Positions 9,892 to 21,651 of a DNA stretch of 64,000 nt are shown in pieces (positions within the stretch are counted from its first letter, which is position 1; each line of letters starts with the position of its first letter). This DNA comes from Dipylidium caninum (lineage: Eukaryota > Platyhelminthes > Cestoda > Cyclophyllidea > Dipylidiidae). A program made the position numbers and the translations under genes. The stretch spans positions 248,001-312,000 of the forward strand of contig QEYB01000026.1 of NCBI GenBank assembly GCA_017562135.1. The letters run 5' to 3'. The notes below the pieces were generated by a model. It saw nothing but the letters and a program-made list of their open reading frames with translations, had not been told where the DNA came from and made no database searches.

Positions 9892-12800
9892 TTATTCCTG
9901 TTGACGAACTGGGACAGCAGGGATGCCGTACACAATGACGGATTTTGCCACGAGACTTTGCAATTTGCATGCCTTTGTAGCTTTAAAAATTTTTAAAGTC
10001 ATTGATGACGGTTTTGTGTCGTTGCCATCTTTCAGCAGGATCCATTGATCAATGAATCTCTGGGTGAAGCGGTCAATGTCCTTATCCGTTACATCCCACA
10101 ACAATGAAATCGCAGTAGGCCTAAAATAAGCATGGGGAATAGTATTACACCATTCGGGGAATAAATTGCAAGGTGGGTAAAAAAACATACTTAGGAAAGT
10201 AAAAGGCGATTGTACATATCTATATTACCGTAAAAGTGATGTTGAAAAAAACTACAGCCCCAGTGAATATGGACATAAATATGCCAAAGTAGATAGTTGA
10301 CTCACGCTCCGGTAATAAGGTGGTTGAAAACGGAGGCGTAGGCCTCATGCCTTCCTTCTAAACGTGGACGGCCAGAACTGCAACCTATGATAAATGCTAC
10401 GGCCTTCGAATTCTGACCTTCGTCAAAAGCGGACATAAGAAATTTGGAACCATTTCCGTGGCCTAGATAGACAAACAGATCTTTTTGAGTAAATCCTTGG
10501 ACCACCTCCTGAGTTTGAGGCATACGCCCAAGGATTCCACTCCACTTAGAAAAATTCTGACTGAAATAACTCTTAAACGTAGACTCCGTGTGAGGAAGAT
10601 TGGCCTCCGGATTAACCACGTAGAAAGCTGAATCAGGATCAAACTTAGCCACGTGGGATTTGATCAAATTGAGATGGCCGACCACCAAACTGACAGAAAA
10701 ATTTCGACAAACAGCAGGAACATCACATTTGACCACATTCTCATCCCACTGACCCCAGATGAGCCACTCCCACGGAAGTAGGGTTAATTGCTGAAAAGAC
10801 AGACAATAAAACCAGTTTCTATGTAAAAGGTGAAAACCGAAGAACTAGCTAACCTCACCCGGTCAAGAACTAAGATACAGGGCAGTTCGTTGAAGGAAGA
10901 TTGTGAGCTGTCTTGAGTCCTAATCCACTCAAGATCTTCGGTCGTAAACCATTCATCGCGCATCTCGTCAATAAGTTTCTAGACACAAAGTGGACAATAT
11001 CTGGGATTTTGTTACCCATAGCTTAATATTACATAAGCAATGCTAAAAAGAACCGAGGGTAAAGTGTAGCAAGCAAGGTTGAATAAAAATTACGATTCTA
11101 AAAAGTACCCTCAGTCGACTATCTAGAGAAAATCGAAGTGACCAAAACCGGCGGCGGTCCTCTTCTTGCATTGACTCGGCGTTTTGGCCTTGAAGGTCAC
11201 TGAAGTCTTTTAGATATTGCGAACCCTGAAAGCAAGAATTGCATGGATCGAAGAAATTAGACACCTCACGTATAACTCGTCCTTTAATTTGAGCCTCAAT
11301 AGTGTTTGATGTGCACTTACAGTGGAAGAGAACTTGTGGAGAACACGTGATTCTAAAAAAGACTTTCCACCTTCAAGAACCCAACGCGTGGCTATGAGGT
11401 GCATCCGCTTTCGAGAACCCAGACCACCAACAATGAGGTCTCTTGCAGGCTGAGTTCCATCATTTTCACAGTTTTCGAATGACTGCAACTGTCCAAATTC
11501 GTCCACTACCATAAACTGGACTACTTTGATGGATGGCAAGGTGGCAGCATGTGTGTTTCAAGTAAGCACTCGAATCGTTTGGTGCTGACATGCCATAAAC
11601 CGACCTCAGAGATTGTGCAGTTTCTTTGAGCCTATAAGAACGGATAGATCAGATACATAACGCGAAGCAGCCTAAAATCTCAAAGGATTATGGAGGAGAA
11701 TATGTACAAGAACCATAACATACACTCCTGTCTTACCACTTTTGGGAGCACAGAGCGCAACCGATAAACTCAGATATTTCAAGCTAGAACAGTTTTCTTA
11801 ATGCCAAAAAATTCAAGAAACAATTCTCCACATAATCAAGTAAGATTCCCAGATTTGAAAAAGCAAGTTCAGAATAAGTTGTATTTAATCGATTTTTTAT
11901 ACGGATACTACAATACCCGAAATCAAGGTAAATAATCACGTAGTAAGCTCTACACTTCCAATAATAGATAGTAGTTAACGGAAATGGAGGAAGACTATGT
12001 TCTATATATGACGAATGAGCACTTGCTTGAGTTTGGAAGAGAGAATGGATGTGAAGAGTCCACAGGCTGCGATGCCGGTTGCCTGTCCAAAGTAGCGGGC
12101 AGCCTGACTCTGATTGCCGCGTCCCAGCCACCGTAACCCCAGCCATTGACAAACTGGTCGCAAGAGGTGAGGAACGGGTAGTGTGGCGAGGCTAGCATAC
12201 GCTGAGTAGAGGTGATCAGTGAGAACATCCTGGGCCTTGGCGAGCGTTTCGGGAGGGTCACGAAGGCAAGAAGGCGAGGCCAGAGTGATGCAGGAACTAC
12301 GTCCACCAAGCAGGTGCTGTTTCGCCATTCTTAGATTACGAGGAAGAAAAGTCCGGAACGCTATCGCAGGGCAGGATTCTACCGGATCCTCCGCTTCCTC
12401 CTTATTCTCTTCTGAGGACAATTTTACTTCATCGCCACCCCCCACATCAGAACACTCGGGTGTACTCAACCTATGCTAATAAGAAAATTCGAGATGTCCT
12501 CGACTTTGTGCATAAACGCAAATTCACTCGCCAGATTACTAATTGGTACAAACAACGAACGAAGCGACTTCACTAACCTCCTGAACATTAGTTTCCTGGA
12601 GAATATGAAGAGGCGTCCGGCGCCCTTTTTCGAAAACAAACTCTCCTTTGAAGGCATCTAAAGTAAAGAGGGACAACTGAAGAAGGGCTCATTGAGGATT
12701 ACAAAATTATAATTTTCCGACTATACGTTGCTCTTTTGGAGTTCCGGTAATTCTCACAACCATCTGTAAATACTTCGGTCCCCCGTCAAAGCAAAAAATA

Positions 12801-15800
12801 TCTAACTCAGATGCTAAGCCTTAATAATGAAATACCCCACGCGATAACTAAAAATCCAGCACAAGGTTTGCGAGGACTTATTACAAAAAAATAGACCGAT
12901 TTTAGCACAATTAAGAAGCAAAGATATTATAATTACATGCTCAAGTAGCCGTGAGGTGACGAACCTTTAACATCACCAGAGCCCTCTCTAGATTCCGGTA
13001 CTATTGCGGAATGTCCTACGTTTAGCCGAGAAAGAGCCAATCGACGAGGCGCATCCGGTGGATGGACGGACCTAGCTAAGACGCACTCTTTTTCGATAGA
13101 AGCCATTGGAACGGGGAAAGTTCTTTTGACTGTTCTAAGAGCTGCACGCGCTGCTTTCGTTATCGGTTGGGCCGGCGTGGCAAGGACAGCACAAGAGGAT
13201 AGTGTGCACTGACTATCTAATAGCGCCGAGAGATCGTCCGACGGGGTACACTTAGTGCGGTAGCAGGTTAGTATACATAAAAAGAGTAATAGATAGAACG
13301 TTAAAAAATGGAAAAACCATGCTCACCTCATCACTGATTTGATTTGGCGGTACGAGCGAAGGGAAGAAGTGATCACGAATAGTCACTTGGGTCCTTACAA
13401 GATTAGCCACCTCACCCACCCACAGCCATAGACATCCATTGAGAATTTTATGAGCACATGCCACTGAAGTGAATATGCCCTCCTCCTCAACCGCCTTTTG
13501 TCCGCATTTTGGAGAAATGGCGCTAATGATGTTCTGGACAGACGGATAACCAGTGGCTGAATTCATAATAACAGTTCCCTTCATGGGTGAGATAGGGTAC
13601 ACCTCTACTAGGCCACCAGCCATAGCATCCACAACGGGATTTGTGGCCATTCCGTCATATTCTTCCTCACTAATACTTTCATTTAAACCTCTATACAGAC
13701 GATTTTTCTCCTTCCGATGTTGTAAGAAACCGTTTTCTTCCCCATCATCACCATCACCGCCCTGGGCCCCTCCATCAGACCCCTTCTTGGAAAGCATTTG
13801 TCTAGACTTAACTACATCATCGAGTGAAACATTGGAGTTCAGAATGTGATTCAATTGGTTTAGACGTAGATCAAAGGCCCATTTGCGCTGAGAAAGAAGA
13901 TCCGTGTATGCCATCATACAAATAGCGGATTGTGCACTGATTAAACCAAAAAAAATAAGAAAAATAGAACAAATATGAGGAAAGCGTACCTGTACGTGTG
14001 AATAAATATACGTACCAGGAGGGAATATGGAACCGTTGCGAAATACGAAGTAGTTCCAACTGATAAACTCGGGCTTCCTTGACGGTACCAAGGAGAGTGT
14101 AGAGTTCAGCTACCTGGAATGTCCCATTCAATAGCAATCGAGACCCAAGCCACAAATTCACCATATCTGGGACTGCAGCAAAAATACAACGGTAAAAATT
14201 GACTATTTACTGAAGTATCAGAAACAGCACACATGATAAGATGCAGGAGCGTACCAGACACATCAGACTCCGTAAGACGCTTCGACGAAAAGCTTACACT
14301 TGGGATTTGGTTTTCCTTGTCCAGATTACGATGGCCAGCCTTTTCTTCGATATGATTAATAATAAATTTCACCAAGGTCCGGCCATGGGTTTTTATATTT
14401 ATGGCCGCAAACAATGAGGAGACTGGAGTTTCAATATCATCATCTGTAATAGGAATGGGAGGAGAACCTGTTGATAGCCGCGCGCGAAGTATCAACCAGT
14501 TGATAAAGGCACGGCAATACACGGCAGCCCAGATCTTGCTGTCGAGGAAGTCCTTATGGCGTAGCATCACAATATCTAGACTTGACCTAGTCGCACACCA
14601 CTAAAAAAGTTTGCTTTTGGAAGAAACGAAATCAGTAAATGAAAATCATTCACTGTATAAACTCACATCATAATAGTGTTCTATGTAAGCTAGTAGAGCA
14701 TCCACCACTACACATTTGAGGTACATCTGTGTTGTCGGCAGCTTCACTCGAGTGACCAAATCTTTATAAGCGCCCATTAGAAATGCTTTCGACCTAAGTA
14801 CTGACTGAACTCGTTCAACTTTATGTGTCAGATCTTCGCGACTAGCGAAGCAGCTTTGCTCGGCAGTTCGAAGTTTCAAGAATACACGATTTACCAAACC
14901 GTAAGTTTCGTCAATCACTCTTTGAGTGCAACGTGACAACGCCTCAACAGCTCGCCATGCAGCTGCTTCAGTCGAATGCTGTAAATAGAAAAGAATATCA
15001 TTGTAGCGAAGATAAACTAAAATCTAAGGTAACGATGCAACGCAATAAAAACACCTTGCACCTTCACTGACTAAAATAAATAAATGAATTTCCCTGTCGA
15101 ACAGTAGGCAAAAAAGGCAAATAGATACATAGTACGAGGACGACTAAGTGAAATTTTTAGTATTAAATCGAAATACTCATTAAGCAGTAAAATAACGTTA
15201 TCACATTTAAAGGAGATAAACACCAATAGCTTTGCGCCAGAAAGGACAACCAAGGAAAGAATGCGCCGAAATTAAGACGATGAAGATTCGAGCACTGAAG
15301 AAAGGTACGTGAGAACACCTGCGTGTAGCCAAGGCTAAATACAGAAAAAAAAAATTTGAAAAACACCCACTCACCAACTCGTAAACACTGGCTATAATCG
15401 CGACCAACTCTAAGCGATTTAGAAGCTGTCGAGCTGGTAACTTCGAAACTTGTTCAGGAAAATCAGACTTTCCCGATGGGATACAAAGAGCAAGTGCCTT
15501 GAAGAGGGGCCGCGAATTGTGAAGGGTGGGAAGCCCGGCATAAACTTCTTCATCGGACTGATTGCGAGTTGAAGTAGTAAAAAGGGGCCGTAGAGAATCC
15601 GACAATCCATCGTTAAGCGATGGAATTAGCAACCGTAGCTAAGAAGCAGACAAAATCGTTATTGCACGAACAGAAACTAATGGTCGGAAAAACTGCAATT
15701 TTGTCGTGCAACAAATAATATATCAAGCACCTCGCAATCTTCATAAGACGATTCGATGTAAATTTTAGTATACATTAAATAATAACCACCAACTTACTTG

Positions 15801-15857
15801 ACGGGTTATCTTTTCGTAATTCTCGAAGAAAAAGGACAAACCACCAAGAGGCTCCAT
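9892..15857 (-). CDS. ESPL1: Separase (separin, ESPL1), cohesin-cleaving cysteine protease
   Basis: Separase cleaves the cohesin kleisin subunit at anaphase to release sister chromatids. Minus-strand exons: 15857-15798 (ATG), 15638-15375, 14978-14667, 14600-14255, 14172-14016, 13936-13327, 13250 to 12965 (or 12977), 12657-12578, 12475-12023, 11631-11270, 11225-11109, 10978-10859, 10790-10306, 10120-9892; about 1290 residues, shorter than the roughly 2100 of vertebrates. Phases agree at every junction except inside 11631-11270, which is one base short. The C50 domain is clear: LVLDR then QLTLLPWEW, FYVVNPEANLPHT, DLFVYLGHGNGS with the catalytic His at 10460-10458, AVAFIIGCSSGR with the catalytic Cys at 10382-10380, and LLWDVTDKDIDRF. 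The N-terminal half is helical-repeat sequence (VAELYTLLGTVKEARVYQ, LATLPVPHLLRPVCQWLGLR). The acidic, low-complexity stretch GGAQGGDGDDGEENG lies in exon 6. It converges on CCT2 and diverges from COX4. The catalytic half is certain; the first exon and exon 7 donor are less so. Confidence 0.93.
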
Positions 15858-16949
15858 AAAAGAATGTCAGCAATAACTCAGCTAAATGACTTGCATTCAA
15901 AAATAGCCAGACCAGAGCTGTGGCTAAGGATGAAACGGAAAACTTAGAAAAGTAGTAAGGATCATAAATAGCCCCACGGCCGTCAAAGCAAATGGCACTA
16001 ACTGGCCGTGCTCAAATTATCCGATTCAGTAAAACAACTCACTAATCACGAGTTGAAAGGCATTAAGGTCGCTATTAATACTAACTGTTCCCCAAAATAG
16101 AGACACGCCTAGGAGTGGCATTGCCTAATTTGTGTACTGATTTTTTTCAGTGAGCATATCTTGCAAAGGTACAGTGCCAATTTTGGCGTCCGTTCGGGCC
16201 CCACGATCACAGTGTGGAACTGCTTGCCCCCCGATGCGTATTAGAAATGTGCGGCTCTTCGGCCGAGAACGATAATTTTCAAAATAAAAATATTTATTCA
16301 TAGAACGTCCTTACTCCAGATCACTCATTGCCAAGTGGAAAGGTACTTCACTTTCCTGCGTAACTTACCCAAGCTCATCGGCACCGCTTTTGTTCGTAGC
16401 TCCAATTTACTAACCTGTTTTGTTGTAAGACCATGTAATCTCAACTTTAAGCAACTTTTGTCGCGTCTACGCCTCTTTTTCCTCTCGCCCTCTCTGTATG
16501 CAATTTAACAGGGTATTGTTTTGATAACTTTAATTTTTTGGATAGTTGTTAGATGTGCTTCTACCCAAAAAACAATATTGTTCATTTTGTTCCCACCCGT
16601 TCGATAAAATCCCACGTCCTCTTCAGGATCCAGTGGAATTGTCTATTTTATGTATGCTGCTCTACTGCATACTAGTACTATCGTTAAGATTATCCATAAC
16701 GCCAATTATAATGAACACTTAGAACTTTAACTTTTATTTCATTGGTTGGTGACTCGAGTTCGGTGTTGTCGGCGGCCATGCTTCTCCTCAAAACGGTAGC
16801 CTCGTTTCCGCACCTTTTGTTTTTACTGATGTTCTAGTGTATACGACTCAGTTTCTTACCATAGCATTTCCCATGTCTTGTCAACCCGGTTTAGTCAGCT
16901 GATTATTGCAAACAATCTCCTAAATTAGGAATTTTCTCATTTCCTCCAG
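15858..16949. other. divergent intergenic region between separase and COX4
   Basis: The separase start (minus) and the COX4 first recognised exon (plus) are about 1.1 kb apart and point away from each other, so both promoters or leader sequences should lie here. I see no strong TATA box. A short reading frame at 16778-16795 (MLLLKT, ending at a weak GTAGCC donor) could be a cis first exon of COX4, joining in phase to 16950. Confidence 0.4.
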
Positions 16950-17595
16950 TTTATATCTCCGAGGCACTTCTCCATATTGGGGTATAATTGTTCAAGATCA
17001 GCGGCATCCGTGGTTTCGCCTCTGGAACAAAAATATTATCCGTACATTGGGAACCGAGAAATTGTCGGATTTGGTAGAAATGGGAATCCTCAATATATCG
17101 ACGATGCTCGTTTTCCCTACCCATCCATCCGTTTCAGAGAAAATAGCGATGAGGTAGGTACGATAATTCTTGTTCACTCTTTCATAAGTTTGAAGCTTTA
17201 AGGAAGAAGGAACTGGACGATTGGAAAAAGATGACATTAGATGAAAAGAAACAACTTTACCGCCACTCTTTCCGGATGACTCTAGCGGAGTCAATGGCCC
17301 CACATCCTCGTTGGAAACTGGGTGTCGCCTGGGCTTGTTTTTTGATGTCTGCCGCCATGCTTTATCTTTCTTTCGTTAAATCCTTTGGTGGGTTTCTTGA
17401 TTTACAGCTTGAATATTATGCATCCGTAAGGCTAACATTGTCGTTTCAATATTTGTAGTCTTGAACTTGCCATCAATGAAATATGCTGAAAAAGATTATA
17501 AGGAAGCCCTCCTATACAAACGTTTGTATAGCCGAAATGGACCAATTGACGGATTAGTCTCATCATTTGATTTCGAAAACATGCGGTGGAAGTAG
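16950..17595 (+). CDS. COX4: Cytochrome c oxidase subunit 4 (mitochondrial complex IV)
   Basis: This is the nuclear-encoded subunit IV of cytochrome c oxidase in the inner mitochondrial membrane. Exons: 16950-17153, 17189-17387, 17459-17595 (TAG at 17593-17595), about 180 residues plus an initiator. Phases agree throughout. The N-terminus (ISPRHFSILGYNCSRSA) is basic and hydroxylated, as in mitochondrial presequences. The family core is clear: FEALRKKELDDWKKMTLDEK, KQLYRHSFRMTLAES, then one membrane segment (LGVAWACFLMSAAMLYLSF) and a C-terminal matrix or intermembrane tail (NGPIDGLVSSFDFENMRWK). The first intron is 35 nt. The first exon has no ATG: it begins TTT in phase 0 after CCTCCAG. The start could come from a small upstream exon at 16778-16795 or from a spliced leader. 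BOLA3 follows on the same strand after about 150 nt. Confidence 0.92.
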
Positions 17596-17747
17596 AACTT
17601 TGGATAAAATGTCATTTAGCTGGATTTCGTGATGGCAATTTTATTATAACTCGATTAAATAATATATTTAACTTTTCATTGCAGTATTATGGGTTTTATC
17701 CGAGTCCATTATGTTGCTCTGATTGTAATATATGTACGGCTTCTTAG

Positions 17748-18089
17748 TTTTCTCGAAGTTTGTTCGCTTTTGCGGCCTTTCGCCATTCGTATGCTACTAA
17801 AGCGGAAACAAAAATCATGGCTTCTTTGAAAGCCCGTTTTCCAAAAGCGGAATCTATTGAAGTCATTGATGTCAGTGGTAAGTTTGAGATTGTTATTTCT
17901 ACTCTTTCAAGGCGGTTGTGGAGCGATGTATCAGATATTTGTGAAATCGAAGGAGTTTTCTGGTATGTCTGTTCTAGCTCAGCATCGATGTGTGAAAGAG
18001 GTTTGAGAATCTTTTTCAAAAAATCTCCCTAGGCCCTAAAACAAGAAATCAAGTCAATGCACGGACTCACTGTTTTGACGGAAGAATAA
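17748..18089 (+). CDS. BOLA3: BolA-family protein, mitochondrial BOLA3 type
   Basis: BOLA3 acts with glutaredoxin 5 and NFU1 in late mitochondrial iron-sulfur cluster delivery. Exons: 17748-17877, 17912-18000, 18033-18089 (TAA 18087-18089), about 91 residues plus an initiator. The exons join through introns of 34 and 32 nt. The BolA core is visible: MASLKARFPKAESIEVIDVS, then GGCGAMY with the conserved Cys, IFVKSKEFSG, QHRCVKEALKQEIKSMHGL with the conserved His before GL, and a short tail. The N-terminal SRSLFAFAAFRHSYATKAE looks like a mitochondrial import signal, which supports starting at 17748 rather than at the internal ATG (17817). No ATG is present at that point: the exon begins TTT in phase 0 after TTCTTAG. 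The polyadenylation-like AATAAA (18085-18090) overlaps the stop codon. The close spacing behind COX4 suggests co-transcription of two mitochondrial genes. Confidence 0.9.
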
Positions 18090-21000
18090 AATACGCTAAT
18101 AGAGACATATTTTTAGTCCTGTGCCTTTCAAGAATTATTGTTCTTTGCTTTGGTTAGGGCTAAAATTGAGTGCATGACAATAATAAGGTTTGAAAATCGC
18201 CATTTTATTGCATTGTAATCAAGTTCTCTTCAGTTGGACGTTAATTTCCAACAGTTTTTCCTTTGCAAACTGTATCGGATGTTCAGTTCCTTTTTTTTTG
18301 ATCCTGTCGCCTTATTGTATTGACCTATGTCTGTAAATAGCAATTACCGCTATGCTTAGTTTCCCGATGCGATTTATTTAATAGTTTAAAGTCATGGGTT
18401 CATGTTGCACTGTTCCACAGTTTTTGTTGGTTTTTCGTAAACTCGCTCGTGGAAACTAGGCGGCGATGACGCGTCGCGTACTTTGAACGAGTGTGGCTGT
18501 ATAGTTTTTCCTGTAATATACTTGCGTGCTTCCTAAGCGTCATCACATATTTAGGCATTGCGAGGAAATTGAACTACGCCCTCGACTTGCGATGGCGCCG
18601 GTCAAGGTGGGTAGCTCGTTGCCACGAGTTTGTTTCATTAAATCATGTTGTGGAGTTTGTTCAAAAGTCTTTAACAATTGTATTAGGTTGGCAGGTGATA
18701 ATTTGTGGATATGATTATCCAAAGTGGGACAAAAGAACAGGATAAGAGGTGTGAGGATTCAAAAAACCATATTTTAATCCCTTGAGTTGAAGTTTTGGGT
18801 CTAGGACAACGTTACATTATGCTTTTTGTCGGAGTCTAGGGCACCATAGGTACCCACTTAAAAAATATAGAGGAGTTGAGGCACTTTCCTCATGCTCGTT
18901 TCATCAATTTTCAATGCTTTCATGTAACATGGCATGGGTATAAATGAGTCCAGTATGCAGCAGTCAGCATTTTCAATTGCTACCTTGGTAGTGAGGACGT
19001 GTAGATGTATCTGTAATGTCTTCGATCTGATATATTACCATAATTACAAGTGTTAGGTAAATTCTGTAACTTCATTTCCCCCGCTTTAGGGTATTTGCGC
19101 TTGTGAAGTTGCACATCATGCATAAGCGTCAATGATGGCAAGTCATATCCTAGATGTACTTCAAAAACCAGGTCCTCAGGGGTGATGTGAGTAATACCTA
19201 AGCTTTCATGAATAATGTGATTTCCGATAAATTGTAACTTTTTACGGGGTTGCCATTCAAAGGTATCACTGAGTTGCCAGGTAGGATAGGTAATGAAATT
19301 CAGCGACCACAGTCTTATATTTTAATTGACAGCAGTGGATCAGTGACTGTTTTGTTAAGATCGACCTCGAAACTATGGCTTGGGGTCAGGGGCTGTTGTT
19401 GACTATCTCCATGCAACTACATTATGATGTCACATTTCCTGTTCGCTCATCTTATTTCCTGATCTTCCCGTTGGGTAAACATCGAATTCTATAATGGGCC
19501 AGACGGCGGAGAAAATACACTGTTGCCGGACTGCAAGGGCTGAAAAAGTTTCCAAAGTCCAATACGTTTGTTCTATTAACGGAATTGAGGAAAAATTTTA
19601 GGATCTATGTACCGATTTTCCGTTGATCAAAATGCTGAAGAACATTGTTCCCGTAATAACCTTTGAAAATCCTTCTTTATCACTAATAGTCAGACGTTTT
19701 CGCTATAAATCAGGTACACCGCACCACCACTCTGACAAACAGATTTAGTTGGGTTTGAAATGAGCAGCATTACGACGAATCTTCTTCAGTCCCTGACAAA
19801 CTTATTCAAATTTGACTACCGTGAACAAAGTAGTCTTGTACCTCAGGTGGCTTCAAAAGAACAATTCAAACAGTCGAATGTCACATACCTTTGAGTTCAG
19901 TGTTGGAGGAATTCGCACCAATGCTTTAGGTAGACCGGGGTCTAGGAGCGTGCCCCAATTTGTCACAACTTTATAGCCCGTATGGCATACTCTCGTTATA
20001 AGCGATAATTCCGCCCAACATTCATTTTTAGATATTAGCTGAAAGTTACTGAGAAGCAGTGAAAGTCGACGTTCTGATATACGTGATTGGTTCTATGAAG
20101 TCGCTTTTCACATTGAGAACATGCATTCCAACTGGCAGTGGCAATATTATGGGGATTCGTTTAGTTTTTTACGCGGTACTTAGTATTCAAATATAGGCCT
20201 TTAGGGTAACCCATTGACGTTCCAGCCCTAATAATGCGTTATGATGAAGGCTTTTCGATTATTTTTCATTCTTATTGGTGGTAGGATGTTCCTACAGAAC
20301 CCTGCCAAAGGTAATTAAGAAGCTCTTTTGCTTAGGAACCGTCATTTATTAATCGGTGACATCCGTAACACAGTTGTAACAAAAATATATTCATGAAGGA
20401 TTAAACCAAAGGAGAGTGGATGCGAGAATATAATGATCAGTAACCTTATCCTGATTTTCGCACCTTCGGGTTCTCTTATAAATTGACAGGGTCTCCAAGA
20501 AATCATGGCATTTCGAGTAAAGTTGACTCCTTAATGTAAAATTCGGCATTAAATTGGTCTTCCCAACGAAATGGCGGTCGTTGACTTGTAGCAAAGTGAT
20601 AGTGCTTTTTGGCCAACAAACATTATTGAAATTTTGTGGCTACACAGCTATTATAATACAAAGAATCATTGTTTAATTTACATGTTAAATTCTGCCTTAG
20701 AGGTCATTGCTTTGATACTTTCATTTCTAGATCAATGCAAGAATCCAAATAACGCGAACTTTTATTACTCGGCTTTATCGTTAAAGCGTTATTTCCTTGA
20801 CATAGCCCTTCATATATTTGATTTGGTCTCCTTTTAGGCAATGTTGAATCATGGGAAAGAGGCATTTTTGCTGTTCTTTTTTCCTCCTCTCACGAAAACT
20901 GGTCTATCAATGGATACAAGTGTAAATTCAAACATATGCCGTACTACCCTCCTGTATGACGTTTGTTGCCGCAAAGTAATGGGTTCTGATGCGCAGAAAA

Positions 21001-21308
21001 AAATATTTTCCGGTACTTTCATTAAATCGATCGCTCTCCTGTCTGCAATCGTGTCACTCTATTAACCAAGCTTTCAAAAGGCGCAATTAAACTGTCATGT
21101 GTTGTAAGCTACAAAAATTTAGTCACAAGTTCTACTGGAATCCGCTCTGTATTAAATCCTTTCCGGTCTATTTCCTTTTATCAACAAACCCGTAAGCGGG
21201 AGGGTCGTTTGACGTTGGGACGGGGGCAACCCAGATGTTTGTAGAAATCCGGCTCAAAGGACGCTTCTTGTCGCCCGTGCACATTTCACCTCTCACATAG
21301 CCGCCTTG
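18090..21308. other. AT-rich intergenic region upstream of the RhoGAP gene
   Basis: No gene is supported. Short open frames exist at 18526-18714, 20391-20594 (minus) and 20841-21065; the last follows a TCCTTTTAG acceptor-like site and starts with ATG, but it has no recognisable domain. No repeats or RNA genes were recognised. Confidence 0.35.
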
Positions 21309-21319
21309 CCATATAAAAG
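21309..21319 (+). promoter_or_regulatory. TATA-box candidate for the RhoGAP gene
   Basis: CCATATAAAAG is a canonical TATAAAA core about 340 nt upstream of the first recognised RhoGAP exon. A GTGCGT donor-like site lies about 35 nt downstream of the core, so a short non-coding first exon is possible. No start-site data. Confidence 0.45.
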
Positions 21320-21651
21320 TTACAATCTTTTCCGTCTAATAGTGAAAATCTCGGTGCGTTTGAAGCTAACACTAGGCATGACGGAATAGCCTTTGACATT
21401 TACCATCTGAGCAGTACACGCCTAAAATTGTGGAAGATAAAGATGCGTTTGCTTAAAAGGGTTGGCGAAGTTGATTAAATCATTTAATACCCTTTGTGTT
21501 AGCACACGTTTATTTTTCACTTCTCTTCTGGCCACTCTAAGAAGACTGCCAAACACCATGGTATCCCTAATTTTTTGGTCTTATTTGCTGCTTCAGTTGC
21601 ATTGGTTTACCCTTTTATCTAAGGGATTGTCGAGCGCAATTTGTCCCATAG

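Noticed and set aside
13553..13849. 98-residue + strand open frame within separase
   Set aside because: It is antisense to separase exon 6 and reflects its acidic, repetitive coding sequence.
18592..18720. Possible peroxiredoxin-5 start (MAPVKVGSSLP)
   Set aside because: Only about eight residues resemble the peroxiredoxin-5 N-terminus. The following sequence lacks the thioredoxin-fold active site, and no downstream exon with peroxiredoxin motifs was found.
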